This document shows positions 32,748-41,344 of a stretch of 64,000 nt of DNA, in pieces. How positions within the stretch are numbered: position 1 is the stretch's first letter; every line of letters begins with the position of its first letter. The stretch covers positions 434,001 to 498,000 of the forward strand of contig NZ_JALJXP010000002.1 of NCBI RefSeq assembly GCF_024170165.1. The letters are read 5' to 3'. Under the pieces are notes generated by a model. It had not been told where the DNA came from. It did no database searches and saw only the letters and a program-made list of their open reading frames with translations. The position numbers and the translations under genes are program-made. This DNA is from Pseudomonas nitroreducens (lineage in GTDB: Bacteria > Pseudomonadota > Gammaproteobacteria > Pseudomonadales > Pseudomonadaceae).

Positions 32748-32869
32748 GGACTTCCCGGGCCCCGGAGCGTGCCTTGTGGACACATCCGGATGCTGGATAA
32801 ATTTTCAGTGGTTCGAATCGGCGGCTATGATAGCGCGCTTGACTTCAATCGCCAGCGGAGATCGTCCGA

Positions 32870-33334
32870 ATGACACCCTTTGCCTTCGTCTATGCCCTGC
32901 ACGTCCTGGCCGCCCTGGTCTGGGTGGGCGGCATGTTCTTCGCCTGGATGGTCCTGCGCCCGGCCGCTGTCGCTGCGCTGGAAGCCCCACCCCGGCTGAA
33001 GCTGTGGCTGGAGGTGTTCCCGCGCTTCTTCCGCTGGGTGTGGGCGGCGGTGATCGTGCTGCCGGTGACCGGCGTGGGCATGCTGCAGCTGAGCTTCAAC
33101 GGCATGGCCGGCGCACCGCGCTATGTGCAGGTGATGATGGGGCTGTACGTGGCGATGCTCGCGCTGTTCCTGCGCATCCAGGCGCTGCAGCTGCCGGAAC
33201 TGCGTCGTGCGGTGGGCGCCGAGGACTGGCCGGCCGGCGGTGCCGCGCTGGGCAAGCTCCGCAAGACCGTGGGCCTGAACCTGCTGATCGGCATGGCGCT
33301 GGTGGCTTTCGTCGCCGCCCGTCCGCACTGGTAA
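32870..33334 (+). CDS. CopD-like small integral membrane protein
   Basis: A 154-residue inner-membrane protein with four helices, resembling the CopD/YohJ-like putative membrane protein family. H11 in Y-A-L-H-V-L-A-A-L-V-W-V-G-G-M-F-F-A-W-M is the conserved His of TM1 (heme- or metal-ligating in related families), followed by R-F-F-R-W-V-W near residue 52 and M-G-L-Y-V-A-M-L-A-L-F near 90. It is divergent from dinG (122 bp) and followed by a strong bidirectional terminator. The CopD label does not prove copper transport; no Met-rich sites are seen. Confidence 0.75.
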   Translation: MTPFAFVYALHVLAALVWVGGMFFAWMVLRPAAVAALEAPPRLKLWLEVFPRFFRWVWAAVIVLPVTGVGMLQLSFNGMAGAPRYVQVMMGLYVAMLALFLRIQALQLPELRRAVGAEDWPAGGAALGKLRKTVGLNLLIGMALVAFVAARPHW

Positions 33335-33358
33335 GACGCCACTGTGCCGGGACAAAAA

Positions 33359-33390
33359 AGCCCGCCTGATTTTCATCAGGCGGGCTTTTT
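33359..33390. terminator. Bidirectional rho-independent terminator
   Basis: AGCCCGCCTGAT pairs perfectly with ATCAGGCGGGCT around TTTC, preceded by AAAAA and followed by TTTTT, so it can work on both strands. It separates the convergent CopD-like and collagen-like genes. Confidence 0.9.
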
Positions 33391-33403
33391 CATGAGGTCG
33401 ACA

Positions 33404-34168
33404 TCAGAAGCGCTTCACGTCCAGGCGACCTTCGCTGCCTTTCGCCCCTTCCGCACCGCCGCTGCCTTCCGCGCCGGGTTTCTCGCCCGCCACCGAATAG
33501 AACCAGCAGCCTTTCTCGCTGCTGCGCGGGCCGGCCTTGCCGGGCTTGCCGCCGGCTCCGCCAGCGCCGCCTTCCAGGCGCACGCGGACTTTGGCGACAT
33601 CGAACTGCTCCGGCACCTCAAGGCGCACCACGCCGCCCGAAGCTCCGGTCTGGCCATTGGCGCCGTTCTGGCCGTCGCCAGCAGCCTTGCCGCTGCCCCA
33701 CAGGCAACCGGAAGTCTGCGCGCTGCCGCCGTCCAACCCGTCATAGCCCGGCGCACCGACGCCGCCACGGACGTCGATCAGCAGGTCTTCCACCGCCACG
33801 TCCTGTAACCGCAGGACCAGGTTGCGGCCGCCGCTGGCAGGCTTCTCGAAGCTGCCGGAACTGCCTTGCGCGGCGATCACGCTGCCGTCGGCGAGGTTGC
33901 CGTGCAGCACCTCGATCTGCAGCGCATCGTTGCCGGGGAACACGCCGATCCGCGCATTCTTCGCCAGGTCCAGCTCGCCGATCCGCAGCTCCTTGACCCG
34001 CGACGGAATCAGCAACGCGCCTTCCGGGCCGATGCTGATGCGGTCCAGGCTCAGGCTCTCACCCTTCACCGGCAGGCGCAGCACGGTATTGGCCTCCACC
34101 GAGACAGTGCCGGCGGCCGAACACGCCAGCGGGGCGAACAGCGCCAGGCCAAGCAACGACTTACGCAT
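33404..34168 (-). CDS. Exported protein with collagen-like Gly-rich segments
   Basis: A 254-residue secreted or periplasmic protein with signal peptide M-R-K-S-L-L-G-L-A-L-F-A-P-L-A-C-S-A-A-G. Residues ~22-130 form a regular beta pattern (L-R-L-P-V-K-G-E-S-L, I-S-I-G-P-E-G-A-L-L-I-P). From ~135 two Gly-rich collagen-like blocks appear: G-A-P-G-Y-D-G-L-D-G-G and G-D-G-Q-N-G-A-N-G-Q-T-G-A-S-G-G, then after a short strand G-G-A-G-G-A-G-G-K-P-G-K-A-G-P and G-A-E-G-S-G-G-A-E-G-A-K-G-S-E-G. Two cysteines flank the blocks. The G-x-y periods are broken and short, so a stable triple helix is doubtful. It overlaps the upstream DUF1145 gene by eight bases. Function unknown. Confidence 0.75.
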   Translation of the reverse strand: MRKSLLGLALFAPLACSAAGTVSVEANTVLRLPVKGESLSLDRISIGPEGALLIPSRVKELRIGELDLAKNARIGVFPGNDALQIEVLHGNLADGSVIAAQGSSGSFEKPASGGRNLVLRLQDVAVEDLLIDVRGGVGAPGYDGLDGGSAQTSGCLWGSGKAAGDGQNGANGQTGASGGVVRLEVPEQFDVAKVRVRLEGGAGGAGGKPGKAGPRSSEKGCWFYSVAGEKPGAEGSGGAEGAKGSEGRLDVKRF

Positions 34169-34463
34169 GGGTATCTCCTTCTACTTTTGCGGATGCCGGT
34201 TGTTCCGCTGCCGGCTGCGGCAGGGTAGCGAAATGGAAGACGCCGAACAGCAGTATCTGCAGGCGGTCCATGCCCGGATGCGGACGGCCCTGCAGGCGCT
34301 TGCGCAGCGCCAGCACCTCGAGAATGTGGATCAGCAGGATCAGCGCGCCCGCCGCATTGAGCAGCAGCGCGAAGGGATGTGCGAAGGGTTGGATCAGGTT
34401 GGCCAGCACCGCCAGCCAGAACAACAGGGCAATCAGCTTGCCCAGCCCCAACAACGCTTTCAT
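34161..34463 (-). CDS. DUF1145 (YhhL-like) inner-membrane protein
   Basis: A 100-residue protein with two to three membrane segments, related to E. coli YhhL: L-I-A-L-L-F-W-L-A-V-L-A-N-L-I-Q-P-F-A-H-P-F-A-L-L-L-N matches the family pattern W..LNL.HPF..PLN, followed by L-I-H-I-L-E-V-L-A-L and I-L-L-F-G-V-F-H. The C-terminal 25 residues are a polar tail. Start ATG 34461-34463 begins the hydrophobic segment; the upstream frame is rejected. The stop overlaps the collagen-like gene, so the two are coupled. Function unknown. Confidence 0.8.
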   Translation of the reverse strand: MKALLGLGKLIALLFWLAVLANLIQPFAHPFALLLNAAGALILLIHILEVLALRKRLQGRPHPGMDRLQILLFGVFHFATLPQPAAEQPASAKVEGDTHA

Positions 34464-34540
34464 GAAGTGCCCCCGTGTTTTTCTTTGCCGGGGAACATAC
34501 GCCTCTGCCCCGGCCGATGCCAGTGGCAACCGGGAATGAC

Positions 34541-34567
34541 AAAGGGGGCCACGAGGGCCCCCTTTGC
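34541..34567. terminator. Rho-independent terminator
   Basis: CAAAGGGGGCC pairs perfectly with GGCCCCCTTTG around a five-base loop, 16 bases after the stop of the OmpA-like lipoprotein gene (minus strand) and upstream of the DUF1145 gene. Confidence 0.75.
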
Positions 34568-34583
34568 GCGGATCACACCGGAC

Positions 34584-35216
34584 TTACTGGCGGGTGATCT
34601 TGATTTCCACGCGACGGTTCTCGGCGCGGCCTTCCTTGGTCTTGTTGTCCGCAACCGGCTGGCTCTCGCCATAACCGACGACCGACTTGATGCTGCTGGC
34701 AGGTACGCCAGAGTCGACCAGGTAGTTGGACACGGCATTGGCACGGCGTTCGGACAGTTTCTGGTTGTAGGCGTCGGTACCGATGCTATCGGTGTGACCG
34801 CCAATGTTCAGCTCGGTGCTCGCCGCCTCACCTTTCAGGCGGGTAGCGATGGTGTCGAGCTTGTCCTTGTCCTGCGCATCGATCTTCGACGAGTCGAAGG
34901 CGAAGTGCAGGTCACGCACCACGATGGTCTCTTCCTTGGGCAGCGGAGCCGGGGCAGGCTCAGGAGCCGGTGCAGGCGGCGGAACCTCGGCCACTTGCTC
35001 TTCGGCGCCATGCACCCAGCAGTAGGACGCACCCAGCACACCACCAATCAGGGCCCCCCAACCAGCCCAGGCGCTGCTTTCGATGGAACCCAGACCGGCG
35101 CCGCCGACACCGCCAACCACGGCGCAGGTTGGCCAATCGGACTTCTGCAACCCTGCGCAGCCGGTGAGCAACGTGCTTACCAGCAGCAGGGGTAAAGCGG
35201 TCCTTGTGATGCTCAT
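34584..35216 (-). CDS. OmpA-family outer-membrane lipoprotein
   Basis: A 210-residue lipoprotein. Signal peptide with lipobox L-L-T-G-C (Cys20); a short glycine-zipper-like hydrophobic stretch at ~32-65 (V-V-G-G-V-G-G-A-G-L-G); a Pro/Ala linker (P-P-P-A-P-A-P-E-P-A-P-A-P-L-P); and a C-terminal OmpA/MotB-type peptidoglycan-binding domain (~98-208) with F-A-F-D-S-S-K-I-D, G-G-H-T-D-S-I-G-T-D, L-S-E-R-R-A-N-A-V and R-A-E-N-R-R-V-E-I. It is followed by a good terminator and preceded by a 140-bp promoter gap to a divergent gene. Role: anchoring outer membrane to peptidoglycan. This is one of three OmpA-domain proteins in the window. Confidence 0.9.
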   Translation of the reverse strand: MSITRTALPLLLVSTLLTGCAGLQKSDWPTCAVVGGVGGAGLGSIESSAWAGWGALIGGVLGASYCWVHGAEEQVAEVPPPAPAPEPAPAPLPKEETIVVRDLHFAFDSSKIDAQDKDKLDTIATRLKGEAASTELNIGGHTDSIGTDAYNQKLSERRANAVSNYLVDSGVPASSIKSVVGYGESQPVADNKTKEGRAENRRVEIKITRQ

Positions 35217-35356
35217 AAAGTTATGTCTCCTCTAATGATCGGGTCTTGACCGACAATTACCGAGTAAAGACGTGACTGACAGAATGCGCCAGCACTAGGC
35301 CATATGGGTGTCACACGCTAGTCTTCGTTCATTATTTTTCGCCTTCGACGAGCCCC

Positions 35357-35845
35357 ATGATTTCGACACGCACGCCGCAACAAGCCCTTGCCGCCCTGCT
35401 CGATCGCTACGCGCCGCAGCGTCTCCTGCTGGTGGGTGCCAGCCAGATTCCGGCGGTGGACGCCTTCCTCGCGGCGCACCCGGATTGCGAACTGTTTCAC
35501 GCCGACGCCGGCGCTCTGCCGGCGGAACTGGCCGGCCAGCGCTACGACCTCGCACTGCTGGCCGATTGCCTGGAACACCTGCCGCGCCGAGAAGCGCAGC
35601 AACTGGTGGGCGGCATCCGCAACCTCAACAGCAGCCGCGTGGCGGTGCTGGTCGACCTTGACGCCGCCCAGGCGCAGGACGCCGACTTCTACGCCCTGGC
35701 CATGCAGGCGAGCGAGCGCTTCCAGCGCGACGAGCAGGTGATCACCCTGTTCACCTACGATCTGCATGAATACAAACAGGTCCCGGACTGGCTCAACGCG
35801 AAGTTCTGGGCCAACCCGGAAAATTTCGGCAAGTACTGGTGGTGA
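35357..35845 (+). CDS. DUF6231-like protein with methyltransferase-type fold
   Basis: A 162-residue cytoplasmic protein. [10 protein letters not shown] at ~22-31 and [12 protein letters not shown] at ~65-76 recall motif I and the post-motif II region of class I SAM methyltransferases, but the glycine-rich GxGxG loop is absent, so activity is doubtful. The C-terminus [18 protein letters not shown] is striking and appears typical of this Pseudomonas family. It ends a few bases before the YchJ-like gene, so the two probably form an operon. Function unknown. Confidence 0.65.
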   Translation: MISTRTPQQALAALLDRYAPQRLLLVGASQIPAVDAFLAAHPDCELFHADAGALPAELAGQRYDLALLADCLEHLPRREAQQLVGGIRNLNSSRVAVLVDLDAAQAQDADFYALAMQASERFQRDEQVITLFTYDLHEYKQVPDWLNAKFWANPENFGKYWW

Positions 35846-35847
35846 CC

Positions 35848-36321
35848 ATGATCGAACCGACCTGCCCCTGCGGCAGTGGCCGCCCGTTGCCCGGGTGCTG
35901 CGGGCGCTTCCATGCCGGCGTCGCCGCGCCCACCGCCGAGGCGCTGATGCGCTCGCGCTACAGCGCCTATGCGCTGGGCCTGGTGGATTACCTGCGCGAC
36001 ACGACGCTACCCGCCCAGCAACAGGGCCTGGACCTCGACGCCATCCGTACCTGGAGCCTGGGCAGCACCTGGCTGGGCCTGGAGGTCGTGAGTCATGAAG
36101 TGCTCGGCGGTCAGCCGGAACATGCACGGGTGACCTTCATTGCGCGCTGGCACGATGCCGGCGGCGAACACAGCCACCGCGAGTGTTCGGGATTCGTCCA
36201 GCGCGACGGACGCTGGTACTTCCTCGACCCCACCGTGCCGATGAAACTGGGACGCAACGATCCGTGCCCCTGCGGCGCCGGCGGCAAGCTGAAGAAATGC
36301 TGCGGTCCCTGGATTGAGTAG
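35848..36321 (+). CDS. YchJ family protein with two SEC-C zinc motifs
   Basis: A 157-residue protein of the YchJ (UPF0225) family. The N-terminal [17 protein letters not shown] and C-terminal [15 protein letters not shown] are SEC-C-type zinc-binding motifs. Between them is an NTF2-like domain with [10 protein letters not shown] and [13 protein letters not shown]. Two GTG codons lie just upstream, overlapping the previous stop; I prefer the ATG at 35848. Function is unproven; the SEC-C motif in SecA binds SecB and ribosomes, so a role near translation or secretion is possible. Confidence 0.88.
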   Translation: MIEPTCPCGSGRPLPGCCGRFHAGVAAPTAEALMRSRYSAYALGLVDYLRDTTLPAQQQGLDLDAIRTWSLGSTWLGLEVVSHEVLGGQPEHARVTFIARWHDAGGEHSHRECSGFVQRDGRWYFLDPTVPMKLGRNDPCPCGAGGKLKKCCGPWIE

Positions 36322-36444
36322 GACAGGATCGAGCACGGCGCGAACCCGCCCCTCTTGGGGGCGATCGGTGTCTGGGCTAGAATCCGCGCTTTTTTCCGGG
36401 GCGGCGGTATTTCGTCGCACCGGCTACTGCTGCCGGACCTCGCC

Positions 36445-37071
36445 ATGCTGCTGACCGTTCTCTACATCATCGCCATCACCGCCGAAGCCATGACCGGCGC
36501 GCTGTCCGCCGGCCGGCGGAGCATGGACCTGTTCGGCGTGGTGCTGGTGGCCTGCGTCACCGCCCTGGGTGGCGGTTCGGTGCGCGACATGCTGCTGGGC
36601 CACTACCCGTTGACCTGGGTGCGCCATCCGGAGTACCTGGCACTGACGGCCGGCGCCGCGCTGTTCACCGTGTTCATCGCCCCGTTGATGCGCCACCTGC
36701 GCTCGATGTTCCTGGCGCTGGACGCCGTGGGCCTGGTGGCCTTCACCCTGATCGGTTGCCAGGTCAGCCTGGAGATGGGCCACAGCCTGCTGATCGCAGC
36801 CGTGAGCGGGGTGATCACCGGGGTATTCGGCGGCATCCTGCGGGACATCTTCTGCAACGACGTGCCACTGATCTTCCGCCGCGAGCTCTACGCCAGCGTG
36901 TCCTTCGCCAGCGCCTGGTGCTACCTGATCTGCCTGCAGATCGACCTGCCCAAGGAGCAGGCCATGCTGATCACCCTGTTCGCCGGCTTCCTGTTCCGCA
37001 TGCTGGCGATCCGCTTCCGCTGGGAAATGCCCAAGTTCGTCTACAAGGACGACCCGCACCAGGGCGACTGA
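36445..37071 (+). CDS. TRIC-type / YadS family membrane protein (UPF0126)
   Basis: A 208-residue inner-membrane protein with two internal repeats of three helices plus a seventh, as in bacterial homologues of TRIC cation channels. The repeat cores are G-G-G-S-V-R-D-M-L-L-G (~52-62) and G-G-I-L-R-D-I-F-C-N (~136-145), the conserved kinked-helix glycine motifs, each in an antiparallel repeat. The length is that of E. coli YadS (207 aa). The frame extends 30 codons upstream but ATG 36445 gives the family start. Bacterial TRIC homologues conduct K+ and Na+ in vitro; the natural substrate is debated. It converges with the next gene end to end (no gap). Confidence 0.88.
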   Translation: MLLTVLYIIAITAEAMTGALSAGRRSMDLFGVVLVACVTALGGGSVRDMLLGHYPLTWVRHPEYLALTAGAALFTVFIAPLMRHLRSMFLALDAVGLVAFTLIGCQVSLEMGHSLLIAAVSGVITGVFGGILRDIFCNDVPLIFRRELYASVSFASAWCYLICLQIDLPKEQAMLITLFAGFLFRMLAIRFRWEMPKFVYKDDPHQGD

Positions 37072-37620
37072 TCAGTCCTGCAGCTTGAGGTGACTGGTGT
37101 CCGGCGCAGGCGCTGCCGGCTCAGGCTTGGCCTGGCCCATGTCGCTGCCCACCGGGGCGACGCTGAACTGACTGAGATCCACCCGTGGCGCCTGGGCGTC
37201 GGGTTTCTCGTCCTGCAGGTCGGTGCCCACCGGCGCCAGGCCGAAGTCCGGGGCATCCACATCGGCGAAAGCGGCCATGTACTCGTCACGCGGCGCCACC
37301 TTCAGGCGCCCCTGCGACGCAGCCGGCTGTACCGGTGCGCTGACAGGCTCGGCGGGCGGCGGCGGAGCCAGCTCGATCTCTTCGATCTGCGCGTCCATGT
37401 CGACCACTTCGACGACAGCCCCGGCGCGCTCGATCACACTGCGGTACTTTTCCGCGGCCTCGGCATCGAGGTTGTTCTTGATCACCATGCGGCGACCGGA
37501 GAACAGCAGTTCGATGCGCTGTGCGTCGGCCTGGAACAGCCTGGCCAGGTTGGCTTTCACCGTTTCGAGCTGGGCACCCGGGACGGTCTGCCCCGAGAAG
37601 GCAATCTCATAGCGGCTCAT
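37072..37620 (-). CDS. Conserved protein with repeated APVG(S/T)D tail, function unknown
   Basis: A 182-residue protein. Residues 1-80 form a small alpha/beta domain (Y-E-I-A-F-S-G-Q-T-V-P-G, V-K-A-N-L-A-R-L-F, R-R-M-V-I-K-N-N-L-D, Y-R-S-V-I-E-R-A-G-A-V-V-E), a pattern common in pseudomonad hypothetical proteins. The rest is a Pro/Ala/Asp-rich disordered tail with a repeated unit: D-F-G-L-A-P-V-G-T-D-L and Q-F-S-V-A-P-V-G-S-D-M, 30 residues apart, then a final H-L-K-L-Q-D. No signal or membrane segment. The ATG at 37618-37620 has AGGAG seven bases upstream; a GTG two codons earlier is less likely. Stops one base after the convergent TRIC gene. Confidence 0.75.
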   Translation of the reverse strand: MSRYEIAFSGQTVPGAQLETVKANLARLFQADAQRIELLFSGRRMVIKNNLDAEAAEKYRSVIERAGAVVEVVDMDAQIEEIELAPPPPAEPVSAPVQPAASQGRLKVAPRDEYMAAFADVDAPDFGLAPVGTDLQDEKPDAQAPRVDLSQFSVAPVGSDMGQAKPEPAAPAPDTSHLKLQD

Positions 37621-37742
37621 CTTCACTCTCCTGTGTTAACCCGCCGGTTACATTCGGCCAGTATGGTGCAGCTTCTTTTAACGTAACAACAACTTGCGGC
37701 CGAGCAGGTGCTTGGTACACTGGGGCGTCTTGAGGGGTAGAC

Positions 37743-38228
37743 ATGAATTATCAGGCGCAAATGATAAGAATTCTCAGCCTGTTCTGGCTGTTCAGCCTGG
37801 TCTCCGGCTGCGGCTGGATGTCAGGCAATTTCGAGCAACCCGACGTGAAACTGCAGAAAGTCGACGTCGTGAAAGCTCGTTTGCTGGAGCAGGAATTCGT
37901 CCTGCATTTCCGCATCGACAACCCGAACGACTTCAGCCTTCCGGTTCGCGGCCTGGCCTACAAGGTCAAGCTGAACGATATCGACCTGGCCGAAGGCGAG
38001 TCGAATAACTGGTTCACAGTGCCGGCCAACGGCCACGAAACCTTCGAAGTGCCGGTGACCACCAACCTGTGGCGGCACATGAAGTACATCGTCAAGCTGC
38101 TGGAAGACCCGGACAAGCCGATCCGCTATCGCCTCGACGGTGAAGTGAAGACCGGCCTGCTGTTCGGACAGAGCGTGCACATCGCCCGCAATGGCGAGAT
38201 AATTCCCGGCGATTTCATCCCCGAGTGA
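37743..38228 (+). CDS. LEA14-like (WHy domain) lipoprotein
   Basis: A 161-residue lipoprotein of the LEA type 2 / WHy-domain group. The signal peptide ends in S-L-V-S-G-C (Cys23). The domain (~35-150) shows the typical [36 protein letters not shown] pattern, where I-D-N-P-N is the family mark, then L-A-E-G-E and F-E-V-P-V. WHy proteins are linked to desiccation and stress protection; in Gram-negatives they are periplasmic or outer-membrane attached. The stop is eight bases before the start of a His-rich SEC-C protein. Confidence 0.88.
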   Translation: MNYQAQMIRILSLFWLFSLVSGCGWMSGNFEQPDVKLQKVDVVKARLLEQEFVLHFRIDNPNDFSLPVRGLAYKVKLNDIDLAEGESNNWFTVPANGHETFEVPVTTNLWRHMKYIVKLLEDPDKPIRYRLDGEVKTGLLFGQSVHIARNGEIIPGDFIPE

Positions 38229-38236
38229 GCGTCACC

Positions 38237-38437
38237 ATGAGCCAGGAACCCCACGTACACGGTCCGAACTGCAACCACGACCACGATCATGACCACCACC
38301 ATGATCATGGCCACGTGCACGGCCCGCACTGCAACCACAGCCAGGAGCCGGCGCGTAACCCGCTCAAGGACGTGGGCCGCAACGATCCTTGCCCCTGCGG
38401 CAGCGGCAGCAAGTACAAGAAGTGCCACGGCGCCTGA
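38237..38437 (+). CDS. Small His-rich SEC-C zinc protein
   Basis: A 66-residue protein with two metal-binding parts. Residues ~5-35 contain 13 or more His plus Asp and Cys in [21 protein letters not shown], with the unit H-V-H-G-P-(N/H)-C-N-H repeated at both ends. The C-terminal [16 protein letters not shown] is a full SEC-C motif. I use the ATG at 38237; a GTG at 38225 overlaps the previous stop. It lies eight bases after the LEA14-like gene and is followed by a terminator. The His-rich part could hold zinc or nickel; role unknown. Confidence 0.8.
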   Translation: MSQEPHVHGPNCNHDHDHDHHHDHGHVHGPHCNHSQEPARNPLKDVGRNDPCPCGSGSKYKKCHGA

Positions 38438-38459
38438 TCCAGGCCCCGAGCACTGCAAA

Positions 38460-38487
38460 GAAGGCCCGCCCAGCGCGGGCCTTCTGC
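38460..38487 (+). terminator. Rho-independent terminator
   Basis: GAAGGCCCGC pairs perfectly with GCGGGCCTTC around a five-base loop, preceded by an A-rich run and followed by TGCTGT. It ends the LEA14/SEC-C unit before quiP. Confidence 0.7.
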
Positions 38488-38606
38488 TGTCCGGCCCGAC
38501 TATCCGACAGCTGCTGAAAATCCCGCCGCGCATGGCTTGCACAGCTATCCTCGGCTCACTACCTTAGCGCGCTTCAAGCGACCTCTTTGTGCAGGAGCAC
38601 ATCCCC

Positions 38607-41147
38607 ATGGCCCCGCGAGCCTTCCGCCGGCTTCCCAGCTTCGGCCTTGCCGCCACCCTCAGCGCCGCTGTCAGCCTCACTGGCTGCCAGGGCTGGCTCA
38701 ACGACCGCTATTCCGACAGCCTGCCGCCGACCTACGGCGTGCAGCCGATCAAGGGCCTGGCGGACAACGTGTCGATCCGCCGCAACGCCCTGGGGATGCC
38801 GCTGATCGAGACCAGCACCTTCCACGATGCGCTGTTCACCCTGGGCTACGTGCATGCCAGCGACCGCATCAGCCAGATGGTCGGCCTGCGCCTGATGGCC
38901 CAGGGACGCCTTTCCGAGATGGTCGGCCCCGGAGCCCTGGAGACCGACCGTTTCATGCGCACGGTCAACCTGAAGAAGGCCGCCGATGCGCTCTATGCCG
39001 GCTCCTCTCCGCGCCTCAAGCGCTTCTTCGAGACCTACGCGCGCGGCGTCAACGCCTACCTGTACCGCTACCGCGACAAGCTGCCGATGGACCTCGCCGA
39101 GTCCGGCTACCGTCCCGAGTACTGGAAGCCGGAAGACTCCGCACTGGTCTTCAGCCTGCTGAACTTCGGCCTGGCGGTGAACCTGCAGGAAGAGATCGCC
39201 TCCCTGGTGCTCGCGCAGAAGGTCGGCGCCGACAAACTGCCCTGGCTGACCCCGATCTACCCGGACGAAGCACTGCCCTTCGAAGAAGCCGAGAAGCTCA
39301 AGGGCCTGCGCCTGGATGGCAGGATTGCCGGCCTCGACGCCCTCGATCGCGCCGCCGGGCAGGTCGCCGCGCTGCAGATGATGGGCGTCGCCGCCTCCAA
39401 CAACTGGGCCATCGCCCCGCAGCGCACGCGCAGCGGCAAGAGCATCCTGGCCAACGACACCCACCTGCCGCTGTCCATGCCATCGGTGTGGAACTACGTG
39501 CAGATCCGCTCGCCCAAGTACAACGCCGCGGGCGTCTCCATCGCCGGCGTGCCGGGCGTGGTCGCCGGTTTCAACGGCAAGCTGGCCTGGGGCATGACCA
39601 TGGTCATGGGCGACAACCAGGACCTCTTCCTCGAACAGGTGAAGCGCCAGGGCAGCAAGCTCTACTACCTCGCCGACGGCCAGTGGAAGCCCGCCATCGA
39701 GCGCAACGAGACCTTCTTCATCAAGGGCCGGAGCCCGGTCCGCGAAGTCATCTACGAGACCCGTCACGGCCCGCTGCTCAACAGCGCGCTGGGCGAGCGC
39801 AAGCACGACCTGCAGCCGCTGCCGCTGTCCAGCGGCTACGGCATCGCCTACCAGAGCATCCAGGGCGAGACCGACCGCACCCTCGACGCCTTCTTCGACC
39901 TGTCCCGCGCGAAGAACGTCGAACAGGCCTTCGACGCCACCCGCGACGTGCGCGCGATGGCGCTGAACATCGTGTTCGCCGACGAGAAGCACATCGGCTG
40001 GCAGGTCACCGGGCGCTTCCCCAACCGCAAGGAAGGCCGCGGCCTGCTGCCCTCCCCCGGCTGGGATGGTCGCTATGACTGGGACGGCTACGCCGACCCG
40101 ATCCTGCACCCGTCCGACCAGGACCCCGCGCAGGGCTGGCTGGGCACCGCCAACCACCGCAGCGTGCAGCCCGGCTACGGCGCGCAGCTGTCCAGCTCCT
40201 GGTACTACCCGGAGCGCTACGAGCGCATCGCCCAGCTCGCCGGCGGCAGCAAGAGCCACGACTACCGCAGCATGATCGCCATGCAGTACGACCAGACCAC
40301 GCCGTTCGCCGGCAAGCTGCAGGCGATGTTCGATGCCCCGGGCATGGCGCAGCCGCTGAAGAAGGCCATCGACGCCCTGCCCGCCGACCAGCGCGCCCGC
40401 GCCCGCGAAGCGCTGGACCGGATCATGGCATTCGACGGCAAGCTCTCCGCCACCTCCGGCGACGCCGCGCTCTACGAGGCCTTCCTGCAGGAAAGCAGCA
40501 AACAGATCTTCCTCGACGAACTCGGCCCGGAAGACAGCCCCTCGTGGAAGGCCTTCGTCGAGACCGCCAACCTCTCCTACTCGGCCCAGGCCGACCACCT
40601 GCTGGGCCGCGACGACAGCCCGTTCTGGGATGACACGCGCACCCCGCAGAAGGAAGACAAGCCGGCGATCCTCGCCCGCAGCCTGGCAGCCGCCACAGCC
40701 TTCTGCGAGCAGAAGCTGGGCAGCGACCGCCACGCCTGGCAGTGGGGCAAGCTGCACACCTACGAGTGGGTCAGCGACAGCACCAAGATGGCGCCCAACC
40801 TCAGCGCCAGCGAGCGCGCCAGCCTCGGCGCGATCAAGGGCTACCTGGACCGCGGCCCCTACCCGGCAGGCGGCGATCACAGCACGCTGAACGTCTCGGC
40901 CTACCACTGGGGCCAGGACTTCAACACCTGGCTGATCCCGGCCATGCGCCTGGTCGTCGACTTCGGCCAGAGCGAGCCGATGATCGGCCTCAACAGCAGC
41001 GGCCAGTCCGGCAACCCGGCCAGCCCGCACTACGCCGACGGCATCGACGCCTGGCTGAAGGGCAACTACATGAGCTTCCCCTTCCAGTCGCAGAACCTGG
41101 AGAAGGTCTACGGCGTGAAACGCCTGACGCTGGTGCCGGAGAAGTAA
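38607..41147 (+). CDS. quiP: Acyl-homoserine-lactone acylase QuiP (penicillin acylase family)
   Basis: An 846-residue Ntn hydrolase of the penicillin amidase family. After an N-terminal export signal (possible lipobox S-L-T-G-C, Cys27) comes an alpha chain; the beta chain begins with the autocatalytic, catalytic Ser264 in [12 protein letters not shown]. Other family marks are N-D-T-H-L (~286-290), [16 protein letters not shown] and R-H-G-P-L-L-N. Length and context match P. aeruginosa QuiP (PA1032), which degrades long-chain acyl-homoserine lactones and so quenches quorum sensing. The ATG at 38607 has AGGAG upstream; a GTG 18 bp before is less likely. It is monocistronic between terminators. 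Activity on other amides is possible. Confidence 0.9.
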   Translation: MAPRAFRRLPSFGLAATLSAAVSLTGCQGWLNDRYSDSLPPTYGVQPIKGLADNVSIRRNALGMPLIETSTFHDALFTLGYVHASDRISQMVGLRLMAQGRLSEMVGPGALETDRFMRTVNLKKAADALYAGSSPRLKRFFETYARGVNAYLYRYRDKLPMDLAESGYRPEYWKPEDSALVFSLLNFGLAVNLQEEIASLVLAQKVGADKLPWLTPIYPDEALPFEEAEKLKGLRLDGRIAGLDALDRAAGQVAALQMMGVAASNNWAIAPQRTRSGKSILANDTHLPLSMPSVWNYVQIRSPKYNAAGVSIAGVPGVVAGFNGKLAWGMTMVMGDNQDLFLEQVKRQGSKLYYLADGQWKPAIERNETFFIKGRSPVREVIYETRHGPLLNSALGERKHDLQPLPLSSGYGIAYQSIQGETDRTLDAFFDLSRAKNVEQAFDATRDVRAMALNIVFADEKHIGWQVTGRFPNRKEGRGLLPSPGWDGRYDWDGYADPILHPSDQDPAQGWLGTANHRSVQPGYGAQLSSSWYYPERYERIAQLAGGSKSHDYRSMIAMQYDQTTPFAGKLQAMFDAPGMAQPLKKAIDALPADQRARAREALDRIMAFDGKLSATSGDAALYEAFLQESSKQIFLDELGPEDSPSWKAFVETANLSYSAQADHLLGRDDSPFWDDTRTPQKEDKPAILARSLAAATAFCEQKLGSDRHAWQWGKLHTYEWVSDSTKMAPNLSASERASLGAIKGYLDRGPYPAGGDHSTLNVSAYHWGQDFNTWLIPAMRLVVDFGQSEPMIGLNSSGQSGNPASPHYADGIDAWLKGNYMSFPFQSQNLEKVYGVKRLTLVPEK

Positions 41148-41230
41148 TGATCTGAAAAATATTTCCGGGGACCGGGAACTTGGCTCCCGCCCCGGAATCA
41201 GATCTGTCGACTTACTCCATGATCATATTC

Positions 41231-41258
41231 AGGCACCCTCTGGGTGCCTTTCTTTTTT
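41231..41258 (+). terminator. Rho-independent terminator after quiP
   Basis: AGGCACCC pairs with GGGTGCCT around TCT, followed by TTCTTTTTT. A good terminator 83 bases after the quiP stop. Confidence 0.88.
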
Positions 41259-41344
41259 CCCCGCTCCGTTTCCGCTGCACCTCCCTTCGCAACACCCTTC
41301 CCCGGCCGGTACTCCCTCGCATCCTTTCCTAAGGAGTCATCGCC

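Noticed and set aside
30963-32873. 636-codon plus-strand frame opposite dinG
   Set aside because: Antisense shadow; dinG carries intact helicase and Fe-S motifs.
32870-33334. Copper resistance protein CopD proper
   Set aside because: Only four helices and no Met-rich or Cys copper sites; the similarity is to the small CopD-like membrane group of unknown role.
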